Positions 32,424 through 41,662 of a DNA stretch of 64,000 nucleotides are shown here, piece by piece. Position 1 is the first letter of the stretch; each line of letters opens with the position of its first letter. Both the position numbers and the translations under genes were made by a program. Below the pieces are notes generated by a model. It was not told the origin of the DNA, did not search any database, and saw nothing but the letters and a program-made list of their open reading frames with translations. The DNA is from Bog-473 sp963783965 (GTDB lineage Bacteria; Actinomycetota; Acidimicrobiia; Acidimicrobiales; RAAP-2), in NCBI GenBank assembly GCA_963783965.1, contig CAWAPQ010000010.1:122758-186757 (forward strand), in the 5' to 3' direction.

Positions 32424-33464
32424 ATGACTGATCCGGTTCTCCAGACCGTCCCCCTCGGCCGTCAGTGGGGGACGGCGGACCCCTTCCTTTTCTGTGTGCA
32501 TCACCTCGACCGTTACCCGGCGGCAAACGAGCACATGGGGCCTGAGGCGTCGCTCGAAGCACGCGATATCGGCATGGACTTCTCCGGAGCGGACGGGTGG
32601 AGCATGTACCACGGCAGCATTGTGCCTGGCTTTCCGCAGCATCCGCACCGTGGCTTCGAGACGGTGACGTTCGTCCGGCAGGGGCTCATCGACCATTCGG
32701 ACTCCCTCGGTGCCACGGCCCGGTTCGGCCGCGGCGATGTCCAGTGGTTGACGGCGGGGTCGGGCATCGTGCATTGCGAGATGTTTCCGCTGCTCGACCG
32801 CACGGGCCCCAACACGACCGAGCTCTTCCAGATCTGGCTCAACTTGCCGTCGGAGGACAAGATGGTCGACCCCTACTTCACCATGTTGTGGGACGAGGAG
32901 ATTCCCCGGCTCGCGCTGGCCGACCCCGATGGCCGTCGTGGTGAGCTGACGGTGATCGCCGGGGCGATCGACGGACTACGTCCGTTGGCGGCGCCGCCTG
33001 ACTCCTACGCGTCGCGCGCCGATTCGGATCTGGCCATCTGGCATCTGGTCCTCGAGCCGCTCGCCCGATGGGCGGTCCCGCCAGCAATGGCGGCGGACAC
33101 CACCCGCACCCTCTACGTCTTCGAGGGAGCGGTCTCGGTGGCGCAGCACCCCGTCACCGAGTCGACGGGGGTCGTCGTCCGCCCAGACGAGCCGGTGACC
33201 GTGACCGCCGGACCGGCGGGTGCCGAGGTGCTCATTCTGCAGGGCCGGCCCATCGGAGAGCCGGTCGCCCAGTACGGGCCGTTCGTGATGAACGACCGCG
33301 CCGGCATAGAGCAGGCGCTCCTCGACTACCAGACCACCGGCTTCGGGGGATGGCCGTGGCCGACAGACGATCCGGTCCAGCCGCGCCATGCCGGTCGGTT
33401 CGCCCGGCATGCCGACGGCCACCTCGAGCAGCGCGACGAGCTGGAGCGCCAGCAGCCGGCGTAG
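32424..33464 (+). CDS. Pirin family protein
   Basis: A 346-residue bicupin. The N-terminal metal site is in PGFPQHPHRGFETVTFVRQG and DVQWLTAGSGIVHCEMF (three His and one Glu). The C-terminal cupin (TRTLYVFEGAVSVAQHP, PIGEPVAQYGPFVMNDRAGI) is also conserved. Bacterial pirins include quercetin dioxygenases and redox regulators; the substrate here is unknown. It sits alone between CHAD and a TetR gene. Confidence 0.9.
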   Translation: MTDPVLQTVPLGRQWGTADPFLFCVHHLDRYPAANEHMGPEASLEARDIGMDFSGADGWSMYHGSIVPGFPQHPHRGFETVTFVRQGLIDHSDSLGATARFGRGDVQWLTAGSGIVHCEMFPLLDRTGPNTTELFQIWLNLPSEDKMVDPYFTMLWDEEIPRLALADPDGRRGELTVIAGAIDGLRPLAAPPDSYASRADSDLAIWHLVLEPLARWAVPPAMAADTTRTLYVFEGAVSVAQHPVTESTGVVVRPDEPVTVTAGPAGAEVLILQGRPIGEPVAQYGPFVMNDRAGIEQALLDYQTTGFGGWPWPTDDPVQPRHAGRFARHADGHLEQRDELERQQPA

Positions 33465-33638
33465 TCCCTACCGCTTCGCTACGAAGGTGCCCGAGAGGTG
33501 CCACACGCCGGTGAAGCCGTTGAACGGCCCGCCTAAAACACCCTCCTGCGCGCATTCGCGCCGGCGGTCTATCGACGTCCGAGGGAAGACGCATCGCCTG
33601 GTTGCCCAGGCTCTAGGTAGAGGCACCCTCACTCTTTA

Positions 33639-33653
33639 CTAGTATCTGACTAG
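33639..33653. promoter_or_regulatory. Inverted repeat CTAGT-N5-ACTAG upstream of TetR gene
   Basis: CTAGT, five bases, ACTAG at 33639-33653, in an AT-rich patch 101 bases before the TetR start. The dyad fits a TetR-family dimer site, probably for self-control. Inference only. The rest of 33465-33753 shows no gene. Confidence 0.4.
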
Positions 33654-33753
33654 GAATGATTGGAAATCTCGTCAATCCGCGCCGGGAGTTCGGGCTCCCG
33701 CCCACGTGGGTCGCTCCCGCCGCACATCGAATGGGCCAATGGGAGACGAAGCC

Positions 33754-34467
33754 GTGACCCCAGGCAGCCCAATGGGCCCAGAGGAATCGAGGCCCTCCGG
33801 GCGGGCACCGCTGGTCGCGACGGATGGTCACAACCCCACCGACGGCATCGTCGAACAGGCGGCGCCGGGTATCGAGGGCATCACCCCACGGGTACGAATC
33901 CGCAAAGCGGCGCTCAAACACTTTGCCGAAGAGGGGTACGAGCGAGCGACGATTCGAGCTATCGCGCACACCGCCGGCGTCTCGCACGGGATGCTCCGAC
34001 ATCACTTCGGATCAAAGGTCGACCTGCGCGCAGCATGCGATGACTACGCCTTCCAGGTGTTGCATCGTCTCAATGCCCTGATGCACGAGACCCCGAGCAC
34101 CAGTGCCCGCTCGTTCCACAGCTCAAAACAAATCTGGCGTTACGCGGCACGGTCACTGGCGGACGCGTCTCCGACCGCTGCACCGATCTTCGATGAGATG
34201 GTCACGATAACGGCACGCCGGATGGTACGGGCCGATGGACTCTGTCCCGAACAGGCGGCCGCGCAAGACACTGTCCGGACCGCGTTGCTCGCAGCCATGG
34301 CGACCACAATCCCGTTGTTCCACGAACATCTCTCTCGTGCCCTCGGTGTCGACATCTTCGCCCCCGAAGGAGACCGGCTGGTGACGCAGGCGGTGCTCGA
34401 TATCCTCGCCCACCAGCTGAACGATGACGACCCGGCTTCGGTACCGCTGGCGGGCGCCGAGATATGA
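33754..34467 (+). CDS. TetR/AcrR family transcriptional regulator
   Basis: A 237-residue regulator. The HTH is RIRKAALKHFAEEGYERATIRAIAHTAGVSHGMLRHHFGSKVDL (residues about 45-90), followed by a helical ligand domain ending near LTQAVLDILAHQLND-like sequence. I chose GTG at 33754 because GGGAG lies 8 bases upstream; ATGs at 33706, 33739 and 33772 are alternatives. It lies convergent to the LLM/organosulfur genes and is a plausible local regulator of them. Confidence 0.83.
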   Translation: MTPGSPMGPEESRPSGRAPLVATDGHNPTDGIVEQAAPGIEGITPRVRIRKAALKHFAEEGYERATIRAIAHTAGVSHGMLRHHFGSKVDLRAACDDYAFQVLHRLNALMHETPSTSARSFHSSKQIWRYAARSLADASPTAAPIFDEMVTITARRMVRADGLCPEQAAAQDTVRTALLAAMATTIPLFHEHLSRALGVDIFAPEGDRLVTQAVLDILAHQLNDDDPASVPLAGAEI

Positions 34468-34499
34468 GTCGTTGAGTTCGGAATCGATCCGGTACAGCG

Positions 34500-35651
34500 T
34501 TACGTGCTCCACTCGTGAGCCAGAAGCGCAAACGAACGCACCCTGTCATGGTGGTCGTGCGTGATGGTGGTCACGATGACTTCGTCAGCCTGAACAGCCT
34601 CTTGGAGACGCTCGAGTCCCTGGACCACCGTCTCAGGCGAGCCGACGAACTGGCTCGCCACGCGATCGTGAACCAGGGCCTCGTCTTCGGGAGTCCAGGC
34701 GTGTCGCCGCGCTTCCTCTGGATCCGGGAACGGGATTGCACCCTCGCCACAGCGAATGCTTCGTACCCAATGCGCATAGCCAACAGCCAGATCCTTCGCC
34801 GTTTCGTCATCGGGACCCACGACCACATCAGCCGAGACCGCCACGTAGGGACGCTCGAGCTCGCGCGATGGGACGAAGGCCTCGCGGTAGGCATGCGCAG
34901 CACTCAGGGCGGTGGCCGGGCTGATGTGGTAGCTGGCAGCGAACCGGAGGCCGAGTCGGCCTGCCACCGCTGCGCTCTCCCCCGGGCTCGAACCCAGGAT
35001 CCACGGCTCCACCCGCGCTCCTGCGCCGGGGACCGGATGTGGATCCAAGCCGTCCTTGGAACGGTACGACCCTTCCAACAATCCGAGAATGTCCTCGACG
35101 AGGTCGCCGTATTCTGCCGACTTCGCCTGCTCCTGCTGCAGCATCTGCGCCGTGAGCGATATCCGGGGTGCCGCGGCCAAATGGCGCAGCGAGGGTGCCG
35201 CAGGAATCAGTAGCCCATTGTCGGCGTAACGGTCTTGTCGAAGCGACTTCTCGCTGCTGGCGGTCCGGCCCTCAGATCGGGCCAGTTTCTCCTTGAAGAA
35301 GGTGCGGCCACCCGAACGCCCGATACCCAGATCGATACGACCGGGGTACATGGCGTCAAGCAGCCCGAATTCCTCGACCACAGAGAGGGCGGTGCGGTGC
35401 CCGCTCTGCACGCCACCCGAACCGAGCCGAATGTGCTCCGTGTGGGCGCCCGCCATCGCGATGAGGAGGGCAGGCGCCGACCCGGCCGCGCCGGCATTCA
35501 GGTGGTGCTCGGCAAACCAATAGCGCCGGTACCCGAGCTGCTCCGCCACCTGCACGAGGTCGAGCGCGTTGCACAAGGCCCGTTTCGGATCGGAACCCGA
35601 CACCACCGGGACCAGATCGAGTATCCCGAGCGGGACGTGGTCGCCCGTCAT
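34500..35651 (-). CDS. LLM class flavin-dependent oxidoreductase, MsnO8-like
   Basis: A 383-residue luciferase-like (TIM-barrel) FMN/F420-type monooxygenase. Family features are PLGILDLVPV at strand 1, YRRYWFAEHHLNAG, IRLGSGGVQSGHRTALSVVEEFGLLDAMYPGRIDLGIGRSGG and a C-terminal SPETVVQGLERL. It is the last gene of a four-gene unit: its ATG overlaps the upstream stop (ATGA). Paralogous to the gene at 40622. Substrate unknown; context suggests an organosulfur compound. Confidence 0.87.
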   Translation of the reverse strand: MTGDHVPLGILDLVPVVSGSDPKRALCNALDLVQVAEQLGYRRYWFAEHHLNAGAAGSAPALLIAMAGAHTEHIRLGSGGVQSGHRTALSVVEEFGLLDAMYPGRIDLGIGRSGGRTFFKEKLARSEGRTASSEKSLRQDRYADNGLLIPAAPSLRHLAAAPRISLTAQMLQQEQAKSAEYGDLVEDILGLLEGSYRSKDGLDPHPVPGAGARVEPWILGSSPGESAAVAGRLGLRFAASYHISPATALSAAHAYREAFVPSRELERPYVAVSADVVVGPDDETAKDLAVGYAHWVRSIRCGEGAIPFPDPEEARRHAWTPEDEALVHDRVASQFVGSPETVVQGLERLQEAVQADEVIVTTITHDHHDRVRSFALLAHEWST

Positions 35652-37030
35652 GCCGAAACCGTCTTCGAGGCCCCCGACGAAGTCCGCGCCGGCCCCAGGC
35701 CCAGGTGACCGCGCAGCGTCGTGTCCACGTAGTCGTGGCGGAAGCGACCGGCCTCCTGGAGGATCGGGACCACCGTATCGGCGAACTCATCGAGACCACC
35801 AGGAGTCACGTGGGGCACCAGGATGAAGCCGTCGGCAGCCTCCAGATCGACCGCCTCGATGATCCTTCCGGCCACCTCCGCGGGCGTCCCCACGAACGAG
35901 GGCGGACTCGTCACCTCGATGATCAGCTCTCGAATCGAGAGGTGCTTCGCCTCCGCCAGGGCGCGCCACTCGATGGCCGTCTGTGCCTTGTCCCGGACGG
36001 CTGCGGCACGCCCCTTCGAGATGCTCGGCGCACGGAGGTCGGGCTCCACCTCCGGCAACGGTCCGTCAGGGTCGTAGGAGGACAGGTCGCGGTTCCAGAC
36101 CTGCTCGAGGAACAGGATGGCCGTGGGACCACTGACCTGCTGGCGCCTGATGTGCTCTGCCCGCTCGACGGCGTCCCTTCCGGTCTCACCGAGAACAAAC
36201 GTGGCGGCCGGAAGGATCTTGAGGTCGGCCGGTGCACGCCCGTACGCGGCAAGCCGGCTCTTGACGTCACGGTAGAAGGCCCTGCCGGCTTCGATCTTTC
36301 CGTGTCGGGTGAAAATGCAGTCGGCGTCTGCGGCAGCGAATTCGCGGCCTGTGTCGGAATCCCCCGCCTGAAAGATGACGGGATGGCCTTGCGGAGAGCG
36401 AGGCACGTTGAACCGTCCCGAAATGTCGAACTGCGCTCCGTGGTGTTCGAACTCCCCCTGGGAAGAGTCGATCACGAAGCGCCCGGTGTCGGGATCGGCC
36501 ACGATGGCATCGTCGTCCCAGCTGTCCCAGAGCTCGCGTGCGGTCAGGAGGAACTCTCTCGCTCGGTCATAGCGCGCTGCCTCGGGCAGAAATCCGCCGC
36601 GGCGGAAGTTCTCACCCGTGAAGGCATCCCACGACGTCACCACGTTCCAGGCCGCTCGGCCCCCCGAGAGGTGGTCGAGCGAGGCCAGCTGACGCGCCAC
36701 CTCGAAGGGCTCGTTGAAGGTCGAGTTGATGGTGCCCGACAGACCAATGTGCTCCGTGACCGCCGCCAGCGCAGCCAGAACCGTGAACGTATCGGGCCGA
36801 CCGACGACGTCGAGATCGTGTATCTGACCGCGTTGCTCGCGCAACCGCAGGCCCTCGGCGAGAAAGAAGAAGTCGAATTTCGCCCGTTCGGCCGTCTGGG
36901 CCAGCTTGACGAATGACGAAAACTCAATGTGGCTCCCTGCGGCGGGATCGCTCCACACGGTGGTGTTGTTGACGCCGGGAAAGTGCGCGGCCAGGTGCAC
37001 CTGCTTCACGCCAGAACGGTTGGAGGTCAT
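35648..37030 (-). CDS. NtaA/DmoA/DszA-type FMN-dependent monooxygenase
   Basis: A 460-residue two-component flavin monooxygenase of the NtaA/SnaA/SoxA(DszA)/DmoA family, which attacks dimethyl sulfide, dibenzothiophene sulfone or nitrilotriacetate using FMNH2 from a separate reductase. Motifs are HLAAHFPGVNNTTVWSDP, FFFLAEGLRLREQRGQ, DHLSGGRAAWNVVTSWDAFTGENFRRGG and RFNVPRSPQGHPVIFQAGDS. Overlaps both neighbours by 4 bases. No flavin reductase gene is in the cluster. Confidence 0.9.
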   Translation of the reverse strand: MTSNRSGVKQVHLAAHFPGVNNTTVWSDPAAGSHIEFSSFVKLAQTAERAKFDFFFLAEGLRLREQRGQIHDLDVVGRPDTFTVLAALAAVTEHIGLSGTINSTFNEPFEVARQLASLDHLSGGRAAWNVVTSWDAFTGENFRRGGFLPEAARYDRAREFLLTARELWDSWDDDAIVADPDTGRFVIDSSQGEFEHHGAQFDISGRFNVPRSPQGHPVIFQAGDSDTGREFAAADADCIFTRHGKIEAGRAFYRDVKSRLAAYGRAPADLKILPAATFVLGETGRDAVERAEHIRRQQVSGPTAILFLEQVWNRDLSSYDPDGPLPEVEPDLRAPSISKGRAAAVRDKAQTAIEWRALAEAKHLSIRELIIEVTSPPSFVGTPAEVAGRIIEAVDLEAADGFILVPHVTPGGLDEFADTVVPILQEAGRFRHDYVDTTLRGHLGLGPARTSSGASKTVSA

Positions 37031-38241
37031 ACCGGCACGTAGCGGTTGACCGGCCGCATGAGTCCGAGACGGGCCCGCAGCGTTGACTCCTGGTAGGACG
37101 GGGGCCGAAGGTCGCGCTCGGCCAGTTCCGCCACTACTTCGTGCGCGATGGCGTCGAAGTCACTCGGCACCGCTCCGGGGCGGAGCCGAAATCCCTCGAC
37201 GCCATTTGCATGCCATTCTGCGATGAGGTCGACGAGCTCGGTCGGCGTACCGGAGAAGATCATGGCGTCCGACTCCAAGGGCTTGCCGGCAAGCTCATCG
37301 AGCCGCTCTTTGCGTTCGACCGCTCGGCCTGGCTCGTCGTCGAGGAAGACAACCAGATCAGCCACGACACGGAGGGGCGGTTGTGTTCGTGCAACCCTCT
37401 CTTCGTGTCGACGCACCGTGGCAATCAGGGATCGGGCGTCCTCGCTCGAGTGGGGGGTGACAAAGACCACGTCGGCCGATCGTGCGGCCAATGCGAAGGC
37501 TGCGTCCACGTGAGCCAGCACGCAGATGATCGGTTGTCCCTGCGGCGGCCGGGGCGTGATGGAAGGGCCCCGCACTGAGAACCATTGACCCTCGAAGTCG
37601 ATGTAGTGCAACTTGTCCCGGTCGACGAAGCGTCCGGTGGCGACATCCCGGATTTCGGCGTCGTCCTCCCAGCTGTCCCAGAGGCGGCGCACCACTTCGA
37701 CGAAATCTGCGGCCTCCTCCATCAGGAGTTCCCCCGACTCCGGTTCGTCGGAACCCTTGACCCCGGCTGGTCCGCGAGACCCGACGCCTCGTCGACCGAA
37801 CTGTGCCGCCTCGAGACTGGTCGGCGAAATCCGGGCTTGGAAGCCGGCCCGGCCCCGGCTGACGTAGTCCAATGTCGCAATGGCCTTGGAGATGTGGAAC
37901 GGCTCGGTGTGCGTGGTGGTCGCCACCGGAATGATCCCCACCCTGGCCGTCTCGGGTGCTGCCCGCGCCGCGACCAGGACGGCGTCGAGCCTGCCGAGAA
38001 CCCTGTCCGTTCGCCCTTCGGGGTGCTTCGCGCTGGTCGACTGCAGGAGCATTGAGTCCTGAATCGTGACGAAATCGAGGCCGGACCATTCCGCCTCTTG
38101 GATCAGCCCGACCCAGTACCCGGGTCGGAACACGTCCCGCGCGTCCACATCCGCCTCACGCCAGGCCGCTGGATGCCACCCGACGCCGTCGAGGGCCACG
38201 GCCAGGTGCAGCGGAGGCACGTGTGAAGATGGAGACGTCAC
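37027..38241 (-). CDS. LLM class flavin-dependent oxidoreductase (NtaA-like)
   Basis: A 404-residue luciferase-like monooxygenase. Typical segments are LAVALDGVGWHPAAWREADVD, GLDFVTIQDSMLLQ, ATLDYVSRGRAGFQARISPTSLEAAQFGRRG and ITPRPPQGQPIICVLAHVD. It has a C-terminal extension ending RARLGLMRPVNRYVPV. GTG start. Gap of 4 bases after the SsuD-like gene and 4-base overlap with the DmoA-like gene, so it is one operon. Probably acts on a related or successive substrate. Confidence 0.85.
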   Translation of the reverse strand: MTSPSSHVPPLHLAVALDGVGWHPAAWREADVDARDVFRPGYWVGLIQEAEWSGLDFVTIQDSMLLQSTSAKHPEGRTDRVLGRLDAVLVAARAAPETARVGIIPVATTTHTEPFHISKAIATLDYVSRGRAGFQARISPTSLEAAQFGRRGVGSRGPAGVKGSDEPESGELLMEEAADFVEVVRRLWDSWEDDAEIRDVATGRFVDRDKLHYIDFEGQWFSVRGPSITPRPPQGQPIICVLAHVDAAFALAARSADVVFVTPHSSEDARSLIATVRRHEERVARTQPPLRVVADLVVFLDDEPGRAVERKERLDELAGKPLESDAMIFSGTPTELVDLIAEWHANGVEGFRLRPGAVPSDFDAIAHEVVAELAERDLRPPSYQESTLRARLGLMRPVNRYVPV

Positions 38242-38245
38242 CTTC

Positions 38246-39406
38246 TCAGACGGCGAACGCGCGGGACGCCGCTTCGGGTGATGGTGGCTGGTGCAGGCGA
38301 GGAGACGTGTCGCTCGCGTCAGGAGGGGTCGCTACATCGCCCCGACTGGCGAAGCGTCGGAGAAGAGGGAGGACGTTCTCGCCAACCGAATAGGCCTCTT
38401 CGAGGTAAGGATGACCCGACAGGATGAACTCGTCCAGCCCGAGCTCGTGGTACTCGACCAGTCGCTCCGCCACTTGTTCATGACTGCCGACGAGCGCCGT
38501 CCCCGCTCCCGGGCGGACCAGGCCGATGCCGGCCCACAGATTGGGACTGACCTCGAGCTCGGCCCGGTCCCCTTGGTGTAACGACAGCATCCGCTGCTGC
38601 CCGACCGATTCGCTCCTCGAGAGCAGCTGCTGCGCAGCGGACACCAAGGCGGGATCCATCGTCTCGAGAAGTCGATCGGCCTCTTGCCATGCCTGACCTT
38701 CGGAATCACGCGAGATGACGTGAAGGCGAATCCCGAATCGCACCTCCCTCCCGTTGGCCTGCGCCTTCGCCCGTACTCGCTCGATGCGCTCCCGAACCAT
38801 GTCGGGTGGTTCTCCCCAGAGCAGGTACACATCGACATGGCGGGCAGCGACGTCCTCGGCTGCGCTCGACGCACCGCCGAAGAAGATCTCCGGCACGGGA
38901 TCCGGCCGCCGTTGCACGGTGGCACCCTCGACGCGGTAGTGCCATCCCCCGAAGTCAAACGGAGCGCCGCTCCATGCGCCTCGCAAGATGGACAGGAATT
39001 CGTCCGTACGGGCGTACCGCTCGTCATGCGAGAGCCAATCACCGAAGCGACGCTGTTCCGAACTGTCCCCTCCCGTCACGATGTTGATGAGCAGCCGCCC
39101 GCCGGTCAGGCGTTGAAAGGTTGCCGCCTGCTGGGCCGCGAGGGTCGGATTGGTGATGCCGGGACGGAACGCGACCAGGAACCGCAACCGTGACGTGTGC
39201 TGACTGAGCGCCATCGTGACCAACCACGCATCCTCGCAATGGGTCCCCGTCGGGGTCAGGACGGCGTCGAAGCCCAGCTGATCCGCTGCTCGAGCGACCT
39301 GGCCCAAATAGTCGAGGGACGGCGGCCGACCATGGCCGCCCAGCCCCGGGACCACGTTCCGACTGTCGCCGGAGGTGGGGAGGAACCAGTGAACGTTGAT
39401 TGGCAT
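38246..39406 (-). CDS. ssuD: Alkanesulfonate monooxygenase (SsuD-like)
   Basis: A 386-residue FMNH2-dependent enzyme that cleaves alkanesulfonates to aldehyde plus sulfite. The SsuD pattern is clear: HWFLPTSGDSRNV, GFDAVLTPTGTHCEDAWLV, LRFLVAFRPGITNPTLAAQQAATF and LINIVTGGDSSEQRRFGDWLSHDERYARTDEFL. The C-terminal GHPYLEEAYSVGENVLPLL is also typical. ATG with GGAGGG upstream. First gene of the LLM operon; a palindromic site lies 124-138 bases upstream. Sulfonate ABC transporter genes (ssuABC) are absent here. Confidence 0.9.
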   Translation of the reverse strand: MPINVHWFLPTSGDSRNVVPGLGGHGRPPSLDYLGQVARAADQLGFDAVLTPTGTHCEDAWLVTMALSQHTSRLRFLVAFRPGITNPTLAAQQAATFQRLTGGRLLINIVTGGDSSEQRRFGDWLSHDERYARTDEFLSILRGAWSGAPFDFGGWHYRVEGATVQRRPDPVPEIFFGGASSAAEDVAARHVDVYLLWGEPPDMVRERIERVRAKAQANGREVRFGIRLHVISRDSEGQAWQEADRLLETMDPALVSAAQQLLSRSESVGQQRMLSLHQGDRAELEVSPNLWAGIGLVRPGAGTALVGSHEQVAERLVEYHELGLDEFILSGHPYLEEAYSVGENVLPLLRRFASRGDVATPPDASDTSPRLHQPPSPEAASRAFAV

Positions 39407-39523
39407 AGCGACCCTCCGAGCCCGACTCAGGCTGACGGAATTCTCTCTCTACGTCCTGGACTCCATGGCCTCTCCTCGCACTCTTGCGCTGGCTCGACAG
39501 GTAATGGCAGGCGTCCTTCGTCT

Positions 39524-39548
39524 AAATCTGACTTACTCAATCGGATTT
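39524..39548. promoter_or_regulatory. Palindromic operator candidate upstream of the SsuD-led operon
   Basis: AAATC at 39524-39528 and GATTT at 39544-39548 flank an inner GACTTACTCAATCGG (39530-39544). The inner 15 bases share the GACT-N6-RTCGG layout with sites before DUF4395 and the carbonic anhydrase gene. The outer AAATCCGAT (minus strand) also recurs before the TauD gene. Confidence 0.45.
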
Positions 39549-39594
39549 GTCAAGATAACGTCCGTTGGAGCAGCGTGCTGCGCCGGAGAACGGT

Positions 39595-40515
39595 TCAGGC
39601 TTCGAGGTAGTACCGGCCGGCGTCCCCCTGCAGAGCCTGGCTCGTCCGGCCGTCGAGGCCCACCACGGGGACCCCGGCCGTGGTGACGCGCTGCATCCGG
39701 CGGCGTTCGGAGCCGTAGTCGGCGATGGCGTAGTGCTGAGTCGCGCGGTTGTCCCAAATGGCCACGTCACCCTCTTGCCAGTGCCAGCGCACGATGTTCT
39801 CCGGCCTGGTGACGTACGCCTGGAGGATACGGATGAGATCGAGGGACTCGCTGAGGCTGTGACCCACCAGCCGCTGGGCGAAGCCTCCGAGGAGCAGCGC
39901 GGGCTCTCCCGTCTCGGGATGGAGGCGCACCACCGGGTGTTCGGTCTCGTAGACCTCCGAGACGAACGCCTGCAGGTGAGCCAGCTGCTCGGGGCGCAGC
40001 TTGCCCCGCATTTTGGCGACGTCGACCCGACCGTAGTCGTGCCCGTTGGAGTGCACCGCCACGAGGCGGTCCGCCAATTGGCGCAGATCCTCGGGCAGCT
40101 CACCGTAGGCCGCCACCGTGTTGGCCCACAGGGTGTCGCCACCGACCTCGGGGATGATGAGCGCGCGCAGCACCGAGAAGATCGGCGGACGGTCCACGAA
40201 GGTGACGTCGGTGTGCCAGTGGTTGGCACTAGCACCGGCGATCGAATCGAGATCGAAGACTTCGCGATCGTCGGTGAGCTGGGGAAGCGTGGGATGCCCC
40301 AGGGTCAACGGGCCGAGCCGAGAGGCGAAGGCCAGGTGCTCCGTCGAGTCAATGGACTGGTTGCGGAAGAAGACGACGCTGTGCGCCAGCAACTCGTGGC
40401 GAATGGCGGCCACCGCACCGTCGTCGAGGTGGGCCAGGTCCACTCCGGAGATCTCCGCCCCGATTCGGCCCGTCAGGCGCCGAGAACGTAGCTGCACTGA
40501 CTGATCGATGGTCAC
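39595..40515 (-). CDS. TauD/TfdA-type Fe(II)/2-oxoglutarate dioxygenase
   Basis: A 306-residue dioxygenase of the taurine/alkylsulfatase group. The iron triad is HWHTD (His, Asp) near residue 101 and the distal His in DNRATQHYAIADY. The 2-oxoglutarate arginine lies near GSERRRMQRVTTAG. It would oxidise the carbon next to sulfur in taurine, another sulfonate or a sulfate ester, releasing sulfite or sulfate. GTG start with GAGGAGGAC upstream. It lies 188 bases upstream of the SsuD gene. Confidence 0.88.
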   Translation of the reverse strand: MTIDQSVQLRSRRLTGRIGAEISGVDLAHLDDGAVAAIRHELLAHSVVFFRNQSIDSTEHLAFASRLGPLTLGHPTLPQLTDDREVFDLDSIAGASANHWHTDVTFVDRPPIFSVLRALIIPEVGGDTLWANTVAAYGELPEDLRQLADRLVAVHSNGHDYGRVDVAKMRGKLRPEQLAHLQAFVSEVYETEHPVVRLHPETGEPALLLGGFAQRLVGHSLSESLDLIRILQAYVTRPENIVRWHWQEGDVAIWDNRATQHYAIADYGSERRRMQRVTTAGVPVVGLDGRTSQALQGDAGRYYLEA

Positions 40516-40537
40516 GGCTGTCCTCCTCGAAGAGCGG

Positions 40538-40564
40538 AAATCCGATCGGAGTTATCGATTATAA
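40538..40564. promoter_or_regulatory. AT-rich promoter/operator region before the TauD gene
   Basis: AAATCCGAT at 40538-40546 overlaps the perfect palindrome TCCGATCGGA (40541-40550). TTATCGATTATAA (40552-40564) could be the promoter core. AAATCCGAT is shared with the SsuD upstream site, which suggests common control. Confidence 0.35.
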
Positions 40565-40621
40565 GCAGGATCCGGTCCGGCGATCACCTCGGGAAGGCGC
40601 CTCCGGGGGCGCCCCGAATCC

Positions 40622-41629
40622 TCACGCGGTGACGCGCTGCATCGCTTCGGCCAGCAGGACGACCGAGCGCAGCCGACCTTCACTCCCCGGGACCTGGTGC
40701 ACCGTGATGAGCTCGTCGGCACCGGTGAAGGTGACGAATTCGTCGAGGTAGTCACGGACTTCGCTCGGGGTGCCCGCTGCGGTGTAGGTCAGCATGTGAT
40801 CCACCTGTACCGATACGCCCGCTGCAAGCAGTTCGTCGGCCTGCTCGTCAGTGACATCCTGCTCCTGGACGCCCAAGCGGCGCCCGTGCAGGCTGACGGC
40901 CCGGATCCGCCGAATCTCCTGCAGTTGCTCGCGGGCGGCGGCCACCGTGTCGGCGGCGATGACGTTCACCCCAACCATCACGTAGGGCTGCTCAAGCTGT
41001 GCCGACGGGCGGAAGTCCTCCCGGTACGCGGCGATCGCCTCCATGAGGGCGGCGGGAGCGAAATGGGAGGCGAACGCATAGGGGAGCCCGAGCGCCGCGG
41101 CCAGCTTCGCCCCGAAGAGCGACGATCCCAAAATGTAGAGCGGAACCTGAGAGCCCTTGCCGGGGATGGCGTCTACGCCCCGCACTCGGGTCTCTCCGGC
41201 GAGGTAGCCCTGGAGCTCGAGGACGTCCTGGGGAAAGGTGTCCGCCGAGCGCGGGTCGCGACGAAGCGCGTACATCGTGTTCTGATCCGAACCCGGAGCC
41301 CGGCCCAACCCGAGGTCGATTCGGCCCGGGTACATCGCTTCGAGCGTACCGAACTGTTCCGCGATGGTCAGGGGCGCGTGGTTGGGCAACATCACGCCAC
41401 CCGCCCCCAGACGGATCGTCTTCGTGTGCGCACCGACGTGCGCGATCAGCACGCTCGTCGCCGAGGACGCGATGCCCGCGATGTTGTGGTGTTCGGCGTA
41501 CCAGACCCGTTCGTAGCCCAGCTCCTCCGCCCGCTGCGCGAGAACCACGCTGGCGGCGAAACTGTCACTGGCAGTCTCGCCTCGCCTGATGGGGGCCAGG
41601 TCGAGGATAGACAGCGGGGTCCGCGTCAT
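40622..41629 (-). CDS. LLM class flavin-dependent oxidoreductase, MsnO8-like
   Basis: A 335-residue luciferase-like oxidoreductase: PLSILDLAPIRRGE, YERVWYAEHHNIAGIASSATSVLIAHV, IRLGAGGVMLPNHAPLTIAEQFGTLEAMYPGRIDLGLGRAPG and SLFGAKLAAALGLPYAFASHFAPA. Full length. Widespread family with few known substrates. Sits between TauD and glutathione peroxidase genes, same strand. Confidence 0.88.
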   Translation of the reverse strand: MTRTPLSILDLAPIRRGETASDSFAASVVLAQRAEELGYERVWYAEHHNIAGIASSATSVLIAHVGAHTKTIRLGAGGVMLPNHAPLTIAEQFGTLEAMYPGRIDLGLGRAPGSDQNTMYALRRDPRSADTFPQDVLELQGYLAGETRVRGVDAIPGKGSQVPLYILGSSLFGAKLAAALGLPYAFASHFAPAALMEAIAAYREDFRPSAQLEQPYVMVGVNVIAADTVAAAREQLQEIRRIRAVSLHGRRLGVQEQDVTDEQADELLAAGVSVQVDHMLTYTAAGTPSEVRDYLDEFVTFTGADELITVHQVPGSEGRLRSVVLLAEAMQRVTA

Positions 41630-41662
41630 GGCATCGTTCTCGGGGCTCGAGCGCGTCTCGGC

